NCBI RefSeq assembly: GCF_002979555.1 | Contig: NZ_PCOZ01000001.1 | Span: 496,001-560,000, forward strand | Direction of reading: 5' to 3' | Origin: Pseudomonas sp. MYb60 | Lineage (GTDB): Bacteria > Pseudomonadota > Gammaproteobacteria > Pseudomonadales > Pseudomonadaceae | DNA length: 64,000 bases | In this document: one piece after another, positions 1-16,450 of the stretch | How the letters are laid out: each line of letters begins with the position of its first letter | Position numbering within the stretch: position 1 is the first letter of the stretch | The notes under the pieces: generated by a model | What the model was told of the DNA's origin: nothing | The model's input: only the letters and a program-made list of their open reading frames with translations | The model's database searches: none | Position numbers and translations under genes: made by a program

Positions 1-1
1 G

Positions 2-2239
2 GTAAGCCAGATCATCACCTTCGGTTCCATGGCCGCGAAGGCTGTAATCCGCGACGTGGCGCGAGTGCAGGGCAAGTCCTACGGGCTGGCGGACCGCCTG
101 TCGAAGATGATCCCGTTCGAAGTCGGCATGACGCTGGAGAAAGCCTACGAGCAGGAAGAGATCCTGCGCGACTTCATCAAGATCGATGAAGAAGCCGCCG
201 AAATCTGGGACATGGCGCGCAAACTCGAAGGCGTGGTGCGTAACGTCGGTAAACACGCCGGTGGTGTGGTTATCGCGCCGACAAAACTGACCGACTTTTC
301 GCCGATCTATTGCGACGAAGAGGGCGATGGCCTGGTCACCCAGTTCGACAAGGACGACGTGGAGGCGGCCGGCCTGGTGAAGTTCGACTTCCTCGGCCTG
401 CGGACCCTGACGATCATCGACTGGGCACTCAAGACCATCAACCGTGACCGCGCCAAGGTCGACGAAGCACCACTGGATATCGCGTTTATCCCGCTGGACG
501 ACAAACCGACCTACCAGTTGCTGCAAAAAGCCGAAACCACGGCAGTGTTCCAGCTCGAGTCGCGCGGCATGAAGGAGCTGATCAAAAAGCTCAAGCCCGA
601 CTGCCTGGAAGACTTGATCGCACTGGTGGCCCTGTTCCGTCCGGGCCCGCTGCAATCGGGCATGGTGGACGACTTCATCAACCGTAAGCACGGGCGCGCC
701 GAGCTGGCCTACCCGCACTCGGACTACCAGTACGAAGGCCTCAAGCCGGTGTTGGCGCCGACCTACGGCATCATCCTGTACCAGGAACAGGTGATGCAGA
801 TTGCCCAGGTGATGGCCGGCTACACCCTGGGTGGTGCGGACATGCTGCGTCGCGCCATGGGTAAGAAAAAACCCGAGGAAATGGCCAAGCAGCGCGGCGG
901 TTTCATCGAAGGTTGCGCGACCAACAACATCGACGCCGACCTGGCCGGTAACATCTTCGACCTGGTGGAAAAATTCGCCGGTTACGGCTTCAACAAGTCC
1001 CACTCCGCTGCGTACGGTCTGGTGTCGTACCAGACCGCCTGGCTGAAGGCCCACTACCCGGCGCCGTTCATGGCTGCGGTACTCTCGGCGGACATGCACA
1101 ACACCGACAAGGTCGTGACCTTGATCGAGGAAGTGCGCACGATGAAGCTGCGCCTCGACGCGCCTGACGTGAACGCTTCGGAGTTCAAGTTCACGGTGAA
1201 CGATGAAGGCCGCATCATCTATGGCCTGGGCGCGATCAAGGGCGTGGGCGAAGGCCCGGTGGAAGCCATCGTCGAAGCGCGCCAGCACGGACCGTTCAAG
1301 GACCTGTTCGACTTCTGCGCGCGGGTCGACCTCAAGCGCATCAACAAACGTACCCTGGATGGCCTGATTCGCAGCGGCGCACTCGACCGTCTTGGCCCGT
1401 ATTTCCACGACGAGCCAAAGGCTTACCAGGCCAATATCGACCGTAACCGCGCGGTGCTGCTCACCGCCATGGAAGAAGCGATCAAGGCTGCCGAACAGAC
1501 CGCCCGCACCCATGACAGCGGCCACGCCGACCTGTTTGGCGGGTTGTTTGTCGAAGAGGACGCGGACGTCTACGGCAACCATCGCAAGGCCAAGGAGCTG
1601 ACCCTCAAGGAACGTCTCAAGGGTGAAAAAGACACCTTGGGCCTGTACCTCACCGGTCACCCGATCGACGAATACGAAGGCGAAATCCGCCGGTTTGCCC
1701 GTCAGCGCATCATCGACCTGAAACCGGCGCGGGACACCCAGACCGTCGCCGGCATGATCATCGCCCTGCGGGTGATGAAAAACAAAAAGGGCGACAAGAT
1801 GGGCTTCATCACCCTCGACGACCGCTCTGGCCGGATCGAAGCGTCGCTGTTTGCCGATGCCTTCCACTCCGCGCAGTCGTTGTTGCAGACCGATGCGATG
1901 GTGGTGGTGGAAGGGGAGGTCAGCAACGATGACTTCTCCGGTGGCCTACGCCTGCGGATCAAGCGGGTGATGAGCATGGAAGATGCCCGCACCAACCTGG
2001 CCGAAAGCCTGCGCCTGAAGGTAAAAACCGAGGCGCTCAAGGGCGATCAGCTACGCTGGCTGGGGGATTTGCTCAAGCGGCATCGGGGTGCATGCCCGGT
2101 GACCATGGAGTACACCGGCAACGACGCCAAGGCCATGCTGCAGTTTGGCGAGACCTGGCGAATTGATCCCGCAGATGGCTTGATTCAAGCATTGCGTGAC
2201 CAGTTCGGGCGAGACAACGTCTTCCTCCAATACCGTTGA
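2..2239 (+). CDS. dnaE: DNA polymerase III alpha subunit, 3' part (745 residues visible)
   Basis: This is the replicative polymerase catalytic subunit of the Pol III core. The gene enters from the left edge in frame 2, beginning [15 protein letters not shown], so the N-terminal PHP domain and the first two catalytic Asp residues lie outside the window. What remains is the palm with [11 protein letters not shown] (the third catalytic Asp region), the fingers, a helix-hairpin-helix region ([14 protein letters not shown]), the beta-clamp-binding motif HADLF at 1523-1537 (equivalent to E. coli QADMF) and a C-terminal OB fold. It stops at 2239. accA follows 128 bases later, the usual gammaproteobacterial order. 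No frameshift is visible. Confidence 0.97.
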   Translation, partial: VSQIITFGSMAAKAVIRDVARVQGKSYGLADRLSKMIPFEVGMTLEKAYEQEEILRDFIKIDEEAAEIWDMARKLEGVVRNVGKHAGGVVIAPTKLTDFSPIYCDEEGDGLVTQFDKDDVEAAGLVKFDFLGLRTLTIIDWALKTINRDRAKVDEAPLDIAFIPLDDKPTYQLLQKAETTAVFQLESRGMKELIKKLKPDCLEDLIALVALFRPGPLQSGMVDDFINRKHGRAELAYPHSDYQYEGLKPVLAPTYGIILYQEQVMQIAQVMAGYTLGGADMLRRAMGKKKPEEMAKQRGGFIEGCATNNIDADLAGNIFDLVEKFAGYGFNKSHSAAYGLVSYQTAWLKAHYPAPFMAAVLSADMHNTDKVVTLIEEVRTMKLRLDAPDVNASEFKFTVNDEGRIIYGLGAIKGVGEGPVEAIVEARQHGPFKDLFDFCARVDLKRINKRTLDGLIRSGALDRLGPYFHDEPKAYQANIDRNRAVLLTAMEEAIKAAEQTARTHDSGHADLFGGLFVEEDADVYGNHRKAKELTLKERLKGEKDTLGLYLTGHPIDEYEGEIRRFARQRIIDLKPARDTQTVAGMIIALRVMKNKKGDKMGFITLDDRSGRIEASLFADAFHSAQSLLQTDAMVVVEGEVSNDDFSGGLRLRIKRVMSMEDARTNLAESLRLKVKTEALKGDQLRWLGDLLKRHRGACPVTMEYTGNDAKAMLQFGETWRIDPADGLIQALRDQFGRDNVFLQYR

Positions 2240-2367
2240 CGGTCAGGACGCCTGACCTCGACTGAACATTTAATCTCGACCTAAACGCGCCTCTCCCTTA
2301 AGGTAGGGCGCGAATAGACAACCGGCTGGCCAGGCACGCCCTGGCCGTCGACCCAAGACGGACGCTT

Positions 2368-3315
2368 ATGAACCCGAATTTTCTTGATTTCGAACAGCCG
2401 ATCGCTGACCTGCAAGCCAAGATCGAAGAGCTGCGCCTGGTCGGCAATGACAATTCGCTGAATATCGGCGATGAAATCTCCCGCCTGCAAGACAAGAGCA
2501 AAACGCTCACCGAAGACATCTTCGGCAAGCTGACCAGCTGGCAGATCGCGCGCCTGGCCCGCCACCCGCGCCGTCCGTACACCCTGGACTACATTCAGCA
2601 CATCTTCACCGAGTTCGACGAGCTGCATGGCGACCGCCACTTCTCCGACGACGCGGCCATCGTGGGCGGTATCGCTCGCCTGGACGACCAGCCTGTGATG
2701 GTGATCGGTCACCAGAAAGGCCGTGAAGTGCGCGAGAAAGTCCGCCGCAACTTCGGCATGCCACGCCCTGAGGGCTACCGCAAGGCGTGCCGCCTGATGG
2801 AAATGGCCGAGCGTTTCAAGATGCCGATCCTGACCTTCATCGACACCCCGGGTGCTTACCCGGGTATCGACGCTGAAGAGCGTAACCAGAGCGAAGCCAT
2901 CGCCTGGAACCTGCGTGTCATGTCGCGTCTGAAAACCCCGATCATCGCCACCGTCATCGGTGAAGGTGGTTCCGGCGGCGCACTGGCCATCGGTGTCTGC
3001 GACCAGCTGAACATGCTGCAATACTCAACCTACGCGGTGATCTCGCCGGAAGGTTGCGCCTCGATCCTGTGGAAAACCGCCGAAAAGGCGCCGGATGCTG
3101 CTGAAGCCATGGGCATCACTGCCGATCGCCTCAAGGGCCTGGGGATCGTGGACAAAGTGATCGCCGAACCTCTGGGCGGTGCTCACCGTGATCCGGCGGC
3201 GGCTGCCGCGACCATCCGCGCTGAGTTGGGCTCGCAACTGGCGATGCTCAAGAAACTGGACAACGAAGCGCTGCTGGCCCGTCGTTACGAGCGCTTGATG
3301 AGCTACGGTCTCTGA
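2368..3315 (+). CDS. accA: Acetyl-CoA carboxylase carboxyltransferase subunit alpha
   Basis: AccA pairs with AccD to transfer the carboxyl group from carboxybiotin to acetyl-CoA, giving malonyl-CoA for fatty acid synthesis in the cytoplasm. The 315-residue product has the standard length. It starts [19 protein letters not shown], has an N-terminal helical segment, then the crotonase-like fold with [10 protein letters not shown] and the glycine-rich [12 protein letters not shown] oxyanion region near residues 195-215. A REP pair follows the stop, before tilS. The gene lies between dnaE and tilS, as is usual in Pseudomonas. Confidence 0.97.
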   Translation: MNPNFLDFEQPIADLQAKIEELRLVGNDNSLNIGDEISRLQDKSKTLTEDIFGKLTSWQIARLARHPRRPYTLDYIQHIFTEFDELHGDRHFSDDAAIVGGIARLDDQPVMVIGHQKGREVREKVRRNFGMPRPEGYRKACRLMEMAERFKMPILTFIDTPGAYPGIDAEERNQSEAIAWNLRVMSRLKTPIIATVIGEGGSGGALAIGVCDQLNMLQYSTYAVISPEGCASILWKTAEKAPDAAEAMGITADRLKGLGIVDKVIAEPLGGAHRDPAAAAATIRAELGSQLAMLKKLDNEALLARRYERLMSYGL

Positions 3316-3331
3316 CGTTACAGCGGTACTT

Positions 3332-3423
3332 ATGTGGGAGGGGGCGTGCCCCCGATAGCTGGGTCTCAGTCAATGCATCTGGTGACTGACCCACCGCTAT
3401 CGGGGGCAAGCCCCCTCCCACAT
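3332..3423. repeat. REPIN-type pair of inverted REP sequences
   Basis: ATGTGGGAGGGGGCGTGCCC at the left end is mirrored by GGGGGCAAGCCCCCTCCCAC at the right end, about 40 bases apart. Each half can form its own GGGGGC/GCCCCC hairpin. It fills the accA-tilS gap and matches the other REP elements in the window. Confidence 0.85.
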
Positions 3424-3476
3424 TTGCTTTGTGTATGCTTGGTCAACGTCATCCAGATTTGCGGCGGTAACGTTTG

Positions 3477-4796
3477 ATGAAACCAACCTTGCGCGCCAAG
3501 CTCCTGCAAGCCCTGGCTCCGTGGCGCAACGCCCCGGCCTGGCAAATCGCATTCTCGGGTGGGCTTGATTCCACCGTTCTGCTGCACCTCCTGGCCTCCC
3601 TGGCAAACACCGAAACCCTGCCGCCGCTCAGTGCTGTGCATGTCCATCATGGTCTGCAAGCTGCTGCTGACCTGTGGCCGGAGCATTGCCAGTCGGTATG
3701 CGACAACCTGGGCGTACCGTTGCGGGTCATGCGCGTGCAAGTCCAGCTCGGTGCCAGTCTTGAGCGAGCCGCCCGTGACGCGCGTTACCAGGCGTTTGCC
3801 GAGGTGATCGGGGCAGGGGACATGCTGCTCACCGCCCAGCACCGCGACGATCAGGCCGAAACCCTGTTGTTCCGCCTGCTGCGCGGGGCAGGGGTGCGTG
3901 GGCTGGCGGCAATGCCAGTACAGCGCCCGCTGGCGGGAGGCTACCTTGTACGGCCCTTGTTGGATGTCTCGCGTGCAGAGCTGGAAGCCTATGCCGAGGC
4001 ACATCAGCTCAAATGGATCGAAGATCCTTCCAATGCGGACTCGCGATTCTCCCGTAATTACCTACGCCATCGCGTGCTTCCTGTCCTGACGGAACGTTGG
4101 CCGCAGGCTAGCGCAAACCTGGCCCGCACCGCCGAGCACCTCAGCGAAGCCCAAGGCCTGCTGGATGAGCTGGCGCGCATGGACCTTCAGGCTGCCCACC
4201 CAGCGTCGCCGTTTCCCTGGCTGCAGTTGCCGTCCCTGCAGCTCACGTCGTTGCGCGAGCTTTCCGACGCCCGCCAGCGCAACGCCCTGCGCCATTGGCT
4301 GACGCCGCTGACGCGATTGCCTGACAGCGATCACTGGGCCAGTTGGTATTCCCTGCGCGATGCCAAGGGTGACGCACAGCCGCGTTGGCGCCTGGCCGAC
4401 GGCGAATTGCTTCGATGTGGCGAGCGCGTCTGGTGGCTTCCCGCCGCTTGGTCGGAACTTTTCCACGCAACGGTGAGCTGGCCCTCTGCGCAAAACCCAC
4501 TAGAGTTACCCGGCAATGGTCGGCTCGAATTTATCGGAAAGGCCCCCGAAGGCCTGCTGGAGATCCGCTACCGCCAGGGCGGCGAAATCATCGAAGTGCC
4601 AGGTCGCGGCCGGCGAGACTTGAAACGTCTGCTCAATGAATATGGGGTGCCGGGGTTTGTCCGTGGCAGATTGCCGCTGCTGTTTCAGGACGGGCAATTG
4701 CTCGCGGTCCCAACCCTTGCAGGGCTGTGGCCCAACCCGGCACGTGACTGGCAATTGCATTGGATGCCACAGATCTGCGATCAAGGTTTGAGCTGA
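3477..4796 (+). CDS. tilS: tRNA(Ile) lysidine synthase
   Basis: TilS uses ATP to convert C34 of the CAU-anticodon tRNA-Ile to lysidine, so that the tRNA reads AUA codons. The PP-loop ATP-binding motif is clear (FSGGLDSTVLLHLL near residue 28). It is followed by HVHHGLQ, the TAQHRDDQAETLL segment and the SRNYLRHRVLPVL region typical of TilS. The C-terminal domain reaches 439 residues. ATG at 3477 is preferred over the TTG immediately upstream. A good sigma70-like promoter for the next gene lies over its stop codon. Confidence 0.95.
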   Translation: MKPTLRAKLLQALAPWRNAPAWQIAFSGGLDSTVLLHLLASLANTETLPPLSAVHVHHGLQAAADLWPEHCQSVCDNLGVPLRVMRVQVQLGASLERAARDARYQAFAEVIGAGDMLLTAQHRDDQAETLLFRLLRGAGVRGLAAMPVQRPLAGGYLVRPLLDVSRAELEAYAEAHQLKWIEDPSNADSRFSRNYLRHRVLPVLTERWPQASANLARTAEHLSEAQGLLDELARMDLQAAHPASPFPWLQLPSLQLTSLRELSDARQRNALRHWLTPLTRLPDSDHWASWYSLRDAKGDAQPRWRLADGELLRCGERVWWLPAAWSELFHATVSWPSAQNPLELPGNGRLEFIGKAPEGLLEIRYRQGGEIIEVPGRGRRDLKRLLNEYGVPGFVRGRLPLLFQDGQLLAVPTLAGLWPNPARDWQLHWMPQICDQGLS

Positions 4797-4816
4797 TAGA
4801 GCCTTTCCGGTAGACT
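4788..4816 (+). promoter_or_regulatory. Sigma70-type promoter for pyrG
   Basis: TTGAGC at 4788-4793 and TAGACT at 4811-4816 are separated by 17 bases. The -35 box overlaps the last codons of tilS. The predicted start near 4823 gives pyrG a leader of roughly 245 bases. By eye only. Confidence 0.5.
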
Positions 4817-5048
4817 ACGCTCCCTTCTTGATACAACTTCTGTGGATTCTCCTGAATCGCAGCAGTTGCCGATTACCAAGCAGTCTTTGCTGGGCGATTC
4901 CAAAAAATGTGTAGCGATCAACGTACCGGTGTTTCATTGCTGGTCTGTCACAACGCGGCGGTTTTTTTGAAAGGTGCACTGTGATTAATGCAGGTGATCG
5001 GGGGCTTCGGCCTTCCTTCGCTTTCCCCGGCGGCTCGGACCGCTTTAA

Positions 5049-8999
<3,951 letters not shown>

Positions 9000-9080
9000 G
9001 CTGTAAATGGTAAAAAGTCGGCAGATTGCGTCGGAAATTTCACGGTAAAGTGAATTTCGACGCTAATCTGATGGCTACTT

Positions 9081-9112
9081 AGCACAAGCCTGGTTTTTCC
9101 AGGCTTCGTGCT
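9081..9112 (+). terminator. Hairpin between eno and ftsB
   Basis: AGCACAAGCCTGG and CCAGGCTTCGTGCT form a long stem with a small internal mismatch around a TTTTT loop. No T-tract follows, so it may be a processing or partial termination site rather than a classical terminator. Confidence 0.4.
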
Positions 9113-9170
9113 ATCAGTTGCTGCAAAAGTTTTGCATGGCTGTCTTTTTTCACTGGATACCCGGATTTCG

Positions 9171-9449
9171 ATGCGCAGTCCCAATTGGTTGTTCCTCGTC
9201 TTGCTCTTGTTGCTGGCTGGCCTGCAATACCGCCTATGGGTGGGTAATGGCAGCTTTGCGCAGGTAAAAGACCTGACCGAGCAAATTGCTGCACAGCACG
9301 CCGAAAACGAGATCCTGCTGGAGCGCAACCGCGTGCTCGATGCTGAAGTGCTTGAGCTGAAAAAAGGTACCGAGACCGTTGAAGAGCGGGCTCGCCATGA
9401 GCTGGGCATGGTCAAGGAGGGCGAGACCCTCTACCAGTTGGCCCAATGA
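9171..9449 (+). CDS. ftsB: Cell division protein FtsB
   Basis: FtsB is a small bitopic protein of the FtsQBL divisome subcomplex. The start is ATG 9171 (MRSPNWLFLVLLLLLAGLQY), giving 92 residues. There is a single N-terminal membrane segment at residues 5-21, then a periplasmic coiled coil (LTEQIAAQHAENEILLERN) and the conserved end ERARHELGMVKEGETLYQL. Its stop overlaps the ispD start by four bases (ATGA), indicating translational coupling. The eno-ftsB-ispD order is typical of gammaproteobacteria. Confidence 0.95.
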   Translation: MRSPNWLFLVLLLLLAGLQYRLWVGNGSFAQVKDLTEQIAAQHAENEILLERNRVLDAEVLELKKGTETVEERARHELGMVKEGETLYQLAQ

Positions 9450-10153
9450 GCACCTGTTTGCCGGCCTTCTGGGCCGTGATTCCTGCCGCGGGCGTCGGTG
9501 CCCGTATGGCCGCGGACCGTCCCAAGCAATACTTGCAACTGGGCGGGCGCACTATTCTCGAACACAGCCTTGGCTGTTTTCTCGATCATCCTTCCCTCAA
9601 GGGGTTGGTGGTCAGCCTTGCTCCCGATGATCCTTACTGGCCTACGCTGGCCTGTGCGGCGGACCCGCGCCTACAGCGTGCGGACGGTGGTTCGGAGCGC
9701 TCGGGCTCGGTGCTCAATGCGCTGTTGCACTTGAATGCCCTGGGCGCCAGTGATGATGACTGGGTGCTGGTGCACGATGCGGCGCGGCCGAACCTGAGCC
9801 GTGATGATCTCGATAAACTGTTGAGCCAACTCGCCGATGATCCGGTCGGTGGCCTGCTGGCCGTGCCGGCCCGGGATACCCTCAAACGCGCCGACAAGCA
9901 CGGGCGGGTGGTGGAAACTGTCGACCGCAGCCTGATCTGGCAAGCCTATACGCCGCAGATGTTCCGCTTGGGCGCCTTGCATCGCGCGCTGGCCGACAGC
10001 CTGGTGGCCGATGCTGTCATCACCGACGAAGCCTCTGCCATGGAATGGTCCGGCCAGGCGCCTCGGCTGATTGAAGGGCGTTCGGACAATATCAAGGTGA
10101 CCCGGCCGGAAGACCTGGAGTGGCTGCGGTTGCGGTGGGCTAACCGTAGGTAG
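9446..10153 (+). CDS. ispD: 2-C-methyl-D-erythritol 4-phosphate cytidylyltransferase
   Basis: IspD transfers CMP from CTP to MEP in the non-mevalonate isoprenoid pathway. The 235-residue protein has the N-terminal nucleotidyltransferase signature AVIPAAGVGARMAADRPKQY, with the conserved Gly, Arg and Lys residues that bind CTP. It also has the VHDAARPNL motif and the C-terminal TDEASAMEWSG segment. It overlaps ftsB by four bases. A partner enzyme of the same pathway, ispF, is 3.1 kb further on. The frmA/fghA block and a LysR gene sit between ispD and ispF, which are often adjacent elsewhere. Confidence 0.96.
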   Translation: MSTCLPAFWAVIPAAGVGARMAADRPKQYLQLGGRTILEHSLGCFLDHPSLKGLVVSLAPDDPYWPTLACAADPRLQRADGGSERSGSVLNALLHLNALGASDDDWVLVHDAARPNLSRDDLDKLLSQLADDPVGGLLAVPARDTLKRADKHGRVVETVDRSLIWQAYTPQMFRLGALHRALADSLVADAVITDEASAMEWSGQAPRLIEGRSDNIKVTRPEDLEWLRLRWANRR

Positions 10154-10172
10154 TCAGCCAGACCGTGCCGAG

Positions 10173-10251
10173 CCTATCGGGGGCAAGCCCCCTCCCACAT
10201 TAAGATTTGTGAACGCATTCAAAGGTGGGAGGGGGCTTGCCCCCGATGAGG
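10173..10251. repeat. REPIN-type pair of inverted REP sequences
   Basis: CCTATCGGGGGCAAGCCCCC on the left is mirrored by GGTGGGAGGGGGCTTGCCCC on the right. It lies between the convergent 3' ends of ispD and the LysR gene and belongs to the same family as the accA-tilS element. Confidence 0.85.
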
Positions 10252-10272
10252 CCCACCCAAACACCGAAATAA

Positions 10273-11169
10273 TCACCGGCTGTACTCCGGCGTTTCAGCC
10301 AGCCCCGCCTTCAAAAAATCCACCAGCTTCCTGACCTTCGGCGATAAATGCCGCTGCTGCGGATACAGCGCCCATACCGCCGTGTTTGGCGGTTGATGCG
10401 CCTCCAGCAGCGACACCAACGCACCACTGTGCAGATGTTCCAGCACGTAGTAATCCGGCAACTGGCACAACCCAACCCCTTGCAATGCCGCATCCAGCAC
10501 CGCCTGCCCACTGTTGCAGCGCCAGTTTCCCTGCACTCGCTGGGAAAATTCGCGGCCGTCCTGGGCCAGTTGCCAGATATCCGAACTGCCGATCAGGCAA
10601 TTGTGCCGGCTCAATTCCGACAAACTGTGTGGCCGACCATACCGTGCCAGGTAGGACGGCGACGCGCACAGATACATGCGTCTAGGGGCGAGACGGCTGG
10701 CGACCATGCGCGAATCCTGCAGCCGCCCCAGGCGAATCGCCAGGTCGAGGCCTTCGTGCACCAGATCCAGCTGGCGGTTGCTCAGTTCGATGTCCACCCG
10801 TAGCTGCGGATACTGACCCATGAAGCGGGTCACGAGCGGCACGATGAAGCGTTCGCCGTAGGCCACGGCGCAGGTCATGCGCAACATGCCCTTGGGTTCA
10901 CTGGCCAGGTCGCCCACCGCGCGCAGGGCTTCTTCGCGACCGTCCTGCAGGCGTTGGCAATGCTGCAGGAAAGTCTGGCCGGCCTCGGTCAGTGTCACCT
11001 TGCGCGTACTGCGATACAGCAACCGCGTTTGCAGGCGCTCCTCCAGTCGTGCGACTTGCCGGCTGATATGCGATGACGACACCCCGAGGCGTTCGGCCGC
11101 CGCCGTGAATTGGCTGCATTCGGCCACGGCGACAAACTCATCAATGCCTTCCCAGCGGTTTTCCAGCAT
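10273..11169 (-). CDS. LysR-family transcriptional regulator
   Basis: This is a 298-residue LysR-type regulator. The N-terminal winged helix-turn-helix (FVAVAECSQFTAAAERLGVS, then SSHISRQVARLEERL) occupies about residues 10-65. The substrate-binding domain follows, with MTCAVAYGERFIVPLVTRF and the DLAIRLG strand. It is divergent from frmA, with 110 bases between the starts, so it may control the formaldehyde genes. Its subfamily resembles the common CrgA-like LysR regulators that often act on their neighbours. The inducer is unknown. Confidence 0.9.
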   Translation of the reverse strand: MLENRWEGIDEFVAVAECSQFTAAAERLGVSSSHISRQVARLEERLQTRLLYRSTRKVTLTEAGQTFLQHCQRLQDGREEALRAVGDLASEPKGMLRMTCAVAYGERFIVPLVTRFMGQYPQLRVDIELSNRQLDLVHEGLDLAIRLGRLQDSRMVASRLAPRRMYLCASPSYLARYGRPHSLSELSRHNCLIGSSDIWQLAQDGREFSQRVQGNWRCNSGQAVLDAALQGVGLCQLPDYYVLEHLHSGALVSLLEAHQPPNTAVWALYPQQRHLSPKVRKLVDFLKAGLAETPEYSR

Positions 11170-11261
11170 GGTGATTATCCCTGTACAGCAATAAAGTTTT
11201 GCTTTTGCCTGGATTATTAATCAGCGGGCCATGTTTTACACTCTCTGCCTCACGTTTTTAA

Positions 11262-12392
<1,131 letters not shown>

Positions 12393-12400
12393 GGTCGGCC

Positions 12401-13246
12401 ATGAGTCTGGAAAACCTGTCGTGCCAGAAAAGCTTCGGCGGCTGGCATAAACGCTACAAGCATCACTCCGATGTGCTCGGTTGCGACATGACCTTCGCCG
12501 TCTACCTGCCGCCGCAGGCGGAGCAGGGCGGCAAGCTGCCGGTGCTGTACTGGCTGTCCGGCCTGACCTGCACCGACGAGAACTTCATGCAGAAGGCCGG
12601 TGCCCAGCGCATGGCCGCCGAGCTGGGGTTGATCATCGTCGCACCCGACACCAGCCCCCGTGGCCCTGGCGTCCCCGGCGATCCCGATAACGCCTGGGAT
12701 TTCGGCCTCGGCGCGGGCTTTTATCTGAATGCCACCCAGGAACCCTGGGCCAAGCACTATCGGATGCATGACTACGTGGTGCAGGAATTGCCGGCATTGG
12801 TCGAAGCGCATTTCCCGGCTTCGGACAAGCGCGGCATCAGTGGCCACTCCATGGGCGGCCACGGTGCGCTGGTGTGTGCGCTGCGCACCCCGGGGCGTTA
12901 CCTGTCGGTGTCGGCGTTTTCGCCGATCAACAACCCGATGGATTGCCCCTGGGGCCAGAAAGCCTTCTCCCGTTACCTGGGCGAAGAGCGCTCCAAGTGG
13001 CGCGAGTGGGACGCCTGCGTGCTGATCAGTGAAGCCTCGGAAAAGCTGCCGCTGCTGGTGGACCAGGGCGACCGCGACGACTTCCTCGCGGTGCAGCTCA
13101 AGCCTGAGGCCCTCGTTCAAGCGGCAAAGGCGGCCAACCATCCGCTGGAGCTGAGACTCCAACCGGGCTACGACCACAGCTACTTCTTCATCGCCAGCTT
13201 CATCGAAGATCATTTGCGGCATCATGGCCGTGCTTTGCTCGGTTAA
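12401..13246 (+). CDS. fghA: S-formylglutathione hydrolase
   Basis: FghA (also FrmB) hydrolyses S-formylglutathione to formate and glutathione, completing formaldehyde detoxification. The 281-residue alpha/beta hydrolase belongs to the esterase D family. It has the oxyanion segment [13 protein letters not shown], the nucleophile elbow [10 protein letters not shown] (catalytic Ser), an Asp in DQGDRDDFL and the catalytic His in GYDHSYFFI. It is almost contiguous with frmA and ends upstream of a terminator that runs into the ispF start codon. Confidence 0.95.
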   Translation: MSLENLSCQKSFGGWHKRYKHHSDVLGCDMTFAVYLPPQAEQGGKLPVLYWLSGLTCTDENFMQKAGAQRMAAELGLIIVAPDTSPRGPGVPGDPDNAWDFGLGAGFYLNATQEPWAKHYRMHDYVVQELPALVEAHFPASDKRGISGHSMGGHGALVCALRTPGRYLSVSAFSPINNPMDCPWGQKAFSRYLGEERSKWREWDACVLISEASEKLPLLVDQGDRDDFLAVQLKPEALVQAAKAANHPLELRLQPGYDHSYFFIASFIEDHLRHHGRALLG

Positions 13247-13270
13247 TGTGAAGCAAAAGTAGGTAGAATC

Positions 13271-13300
13271 ACGCCCTGAATTAAATCGGGGCGTTTTTTT
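13271..13300 (+). terminator. Rho-independent terminator of frmA-fghA abutting the ispF start
   Basis: ACGCCC at 13271-13276 pairs with GGGCGT at 13289-13294, and a T-run continues to 13300. The next base begins the ispF ATG, so the terminator occupies the whole ispF leader. The only Shine-Dalgarno-like bases (GGGG) are in the stem. Confidence 0.75.
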
Positions 13301-13774
13301 ATGCGTATTGGCCACGGCTACGATGTGCACCGTTTCGCCGAAGGCGACTTCATCACCTTGGGCGGTGTGCGCATTGCACACCACCATGGGTTGCTGGCTC
13401 ATTCCGACGGCGACGTTGTGTTGCATGCCTTGAGCGATGCCTTGCTCGGCGCAGCCGCGTTGGGTGATATCGGCAAGCACTTTCCGGACACTGACCCAAC
13501 CTTCAAGGGCGCGGACAGCCGGGTATTGCTGCGCCACGTGGTCGGCCTGATCCATGCCAAGGGCTGGAAAGTCGGCAACGTCGACAACACCATCGTGGCC
13601 CAGGCGCCGAAAATGGCGCCCCATATCGAATCGATGCGCGCGCTGATCGCGGCGGATCTGCAAATTGAATTGGATCAAGTGAACGTGAAAGCCACCACCA
13701 CCGAAAAACTCGGGTTCACCGGTCGGGAAGAGGGCATTGCCGTGCATTCCGTTGCCTTGTTGCTGCGCGCATGA
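13301..13774 (+). CDS. ispF: 2-C-methyl-D-erythritol 2,4-cyclodiphosphate synthase
   Basis: IspF cyclises CDP-ME 2-phosphate to MEcPP with release of CMP in the non-mevalonate isoprenoid pathway. The 157-residue protein is full length. Zinc ligands Asp8 and His10 are in GHGYDVHRF, and His42 is in [12 protein letters not shown]. The C-terminal [18 protein letters not shown] motif is intact. The start codon directly follows the T-tract of a terminator, and no separate ribosome site exists. truD overlaps its end by four bases. Confidence 0.96.
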   Translation: MRIGHGYDVHRFAEGDFITLGGVRIAHHHGLLAHSDGDVVLHALSDALLGAAALGDIGKHFPDTDPTFKGADSRVLLRHVVGLIHAKGWKVGNVDNTIVAQAPKMAPHIESMRALIAADLQIELDQVNVKATTTEKLGFTGREEGIAVHSVALLLRA

Positions 13775-14816
13775 ACGACCTGCAACTGTTGGGCCCGCGT
13801 GCCTATGGTGAAGCGTTGGGCAGCGCGGTCCTGAAGGCCACGGCGGAAGACTTCCAGGTTGACGAAGTGCTGGATATCCCACTGACCGGCGAGGGCGAAC
13901 ACCTGTGGCTGTGGGTGGAGAAGCGTGGGCTCAACACCGAGGAAGCTGCACGGCGTATTGCCAAGGCCGCTGGCGTGCCGTTGCGTACCGTCAGCTATGC
14001 CGGGCTCAAGGATCGCCAGGCGCTGACTCGCCAGTGGTTCAGCGTGCAATTGCCGGGCAAGGCTGACCCGGACATGAGTGCGGCCGAAAACGACACCCTG
14101 AAGATCCTCAAGACCGCCCGCCACAAGCGCAAGCTGCAGCGCGGCGCGCATTCGGCGAATGGTTTCACCTTGCGCCTGACCCAACTGGCCGGTGATACCG
14201 CAGCCATCGACGCGCGGTTGCAACTGATTGCCCAGCACGGCATTCCCAACTATTTCGGCGCACAGCGCTTCGGCCACAACGGCGGCAACGTCGTCGATGC
14301 CCGCGAATGGGCGGCCCGCAAGGCCTTGCCGGAGCAGCGCAACGTGCGGTCGCGGCTGTTGTCCACCGCGCGCAGCTTTCTGTTCAATCAGGTGTTGGCG
14401 GCTCGGGTTGCCGACGGTTCCTGGCAGCGAGCCCAGGTCGGCGACCTGCTGGCGTTTACCGACAGTCGCAGTTTTTTCCCGGCGGGGGAGGCTGAGTGCA
14501 GCGATCCGCGCCTGGCGATCCTGGACCTGCACCCCACCGGCCCGCAGTGGGGCGAGGGCGATTCGCCCGCCAGCGGCGCGACCCACCTGCTCGAGCAAGC
14601 CGTCGCCGCGCAAGAGGCCGACCTGCGCGATTGGCTGGTGAATGCCGGCATGAGCCAGGAACGTCGCATTCTGCGACTGCCCATTGGCGGGTTGACGTGG
14701 CATTATCCCGGTCCTGACATTCTGCAATTGGAATTCGTCCTGCCGGCTGGATGCTTCGCCACTGTCTTGGTGCGCGAGCTTGTTGATCTGGTGCCGGCAG
14801 GGCAGACGGACAGCCC

Positions 14817-14829
<13 letters not shown>
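13771..14829 (+). CDS. truD: tRNA pseudouridine(13) synthase
   Basis: TruD makes pseudouridine 13 in tRNA-Glu. The 352-residue protein has the TruD catalytic Asp81 in [13 protein letters not shown], the N-terminal [20 protein letters not shown] segment and the [12 protein letters not shown] motif of the family. The start overlaps ispF (ATGA) and the end overlaps surE by 13 bases. ispF, truD, surE and pcm therefore form one tightly coupled operon leading towards nlpD-rpoS. Confidence 0.95.
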
Positions 14830-16243
<1,414 letters not shown>

Positions 16244-16383
16244 TCAATTTTCTCCGGCGGTGAATTCTGCTGGTGAGGATGTGTCTTACAGCGAGGTCTA
16301 TCGAGTCAACAGCATAGGCAGGGCATTTCAACACGCTGAATCATTCGTTTCAGACGTGTGCCGGTAAAAACCCAATGCCCAGT

Positions 16384-16389
16384 TATACT
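16384..16389 (+). promoter_or_regulatory. Possible -10 box upstream of nlpD
   Basis: TATACT lies 62 bases before the nlpD start. No convincing -35 sequence stands 16-18 bases upstream. The rest of the 207-base pcm-nlpD gap shows nothing I recognise. Confidence 0.3.
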
Positions 16390-16450
16390 TGCGTCATATT
16401 TCAAGCCTGATACAGGCATACATGTTCAGCCACCAGAAAGGGAGCGGCGG

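Noticed and set aside
3332..3423. Possible CRISPR-like direct repeats
   Set aside because: The repeats are inverted GGGGGC/GCCCCC arms, not direct repeats with spacers, and recur singly across the window.
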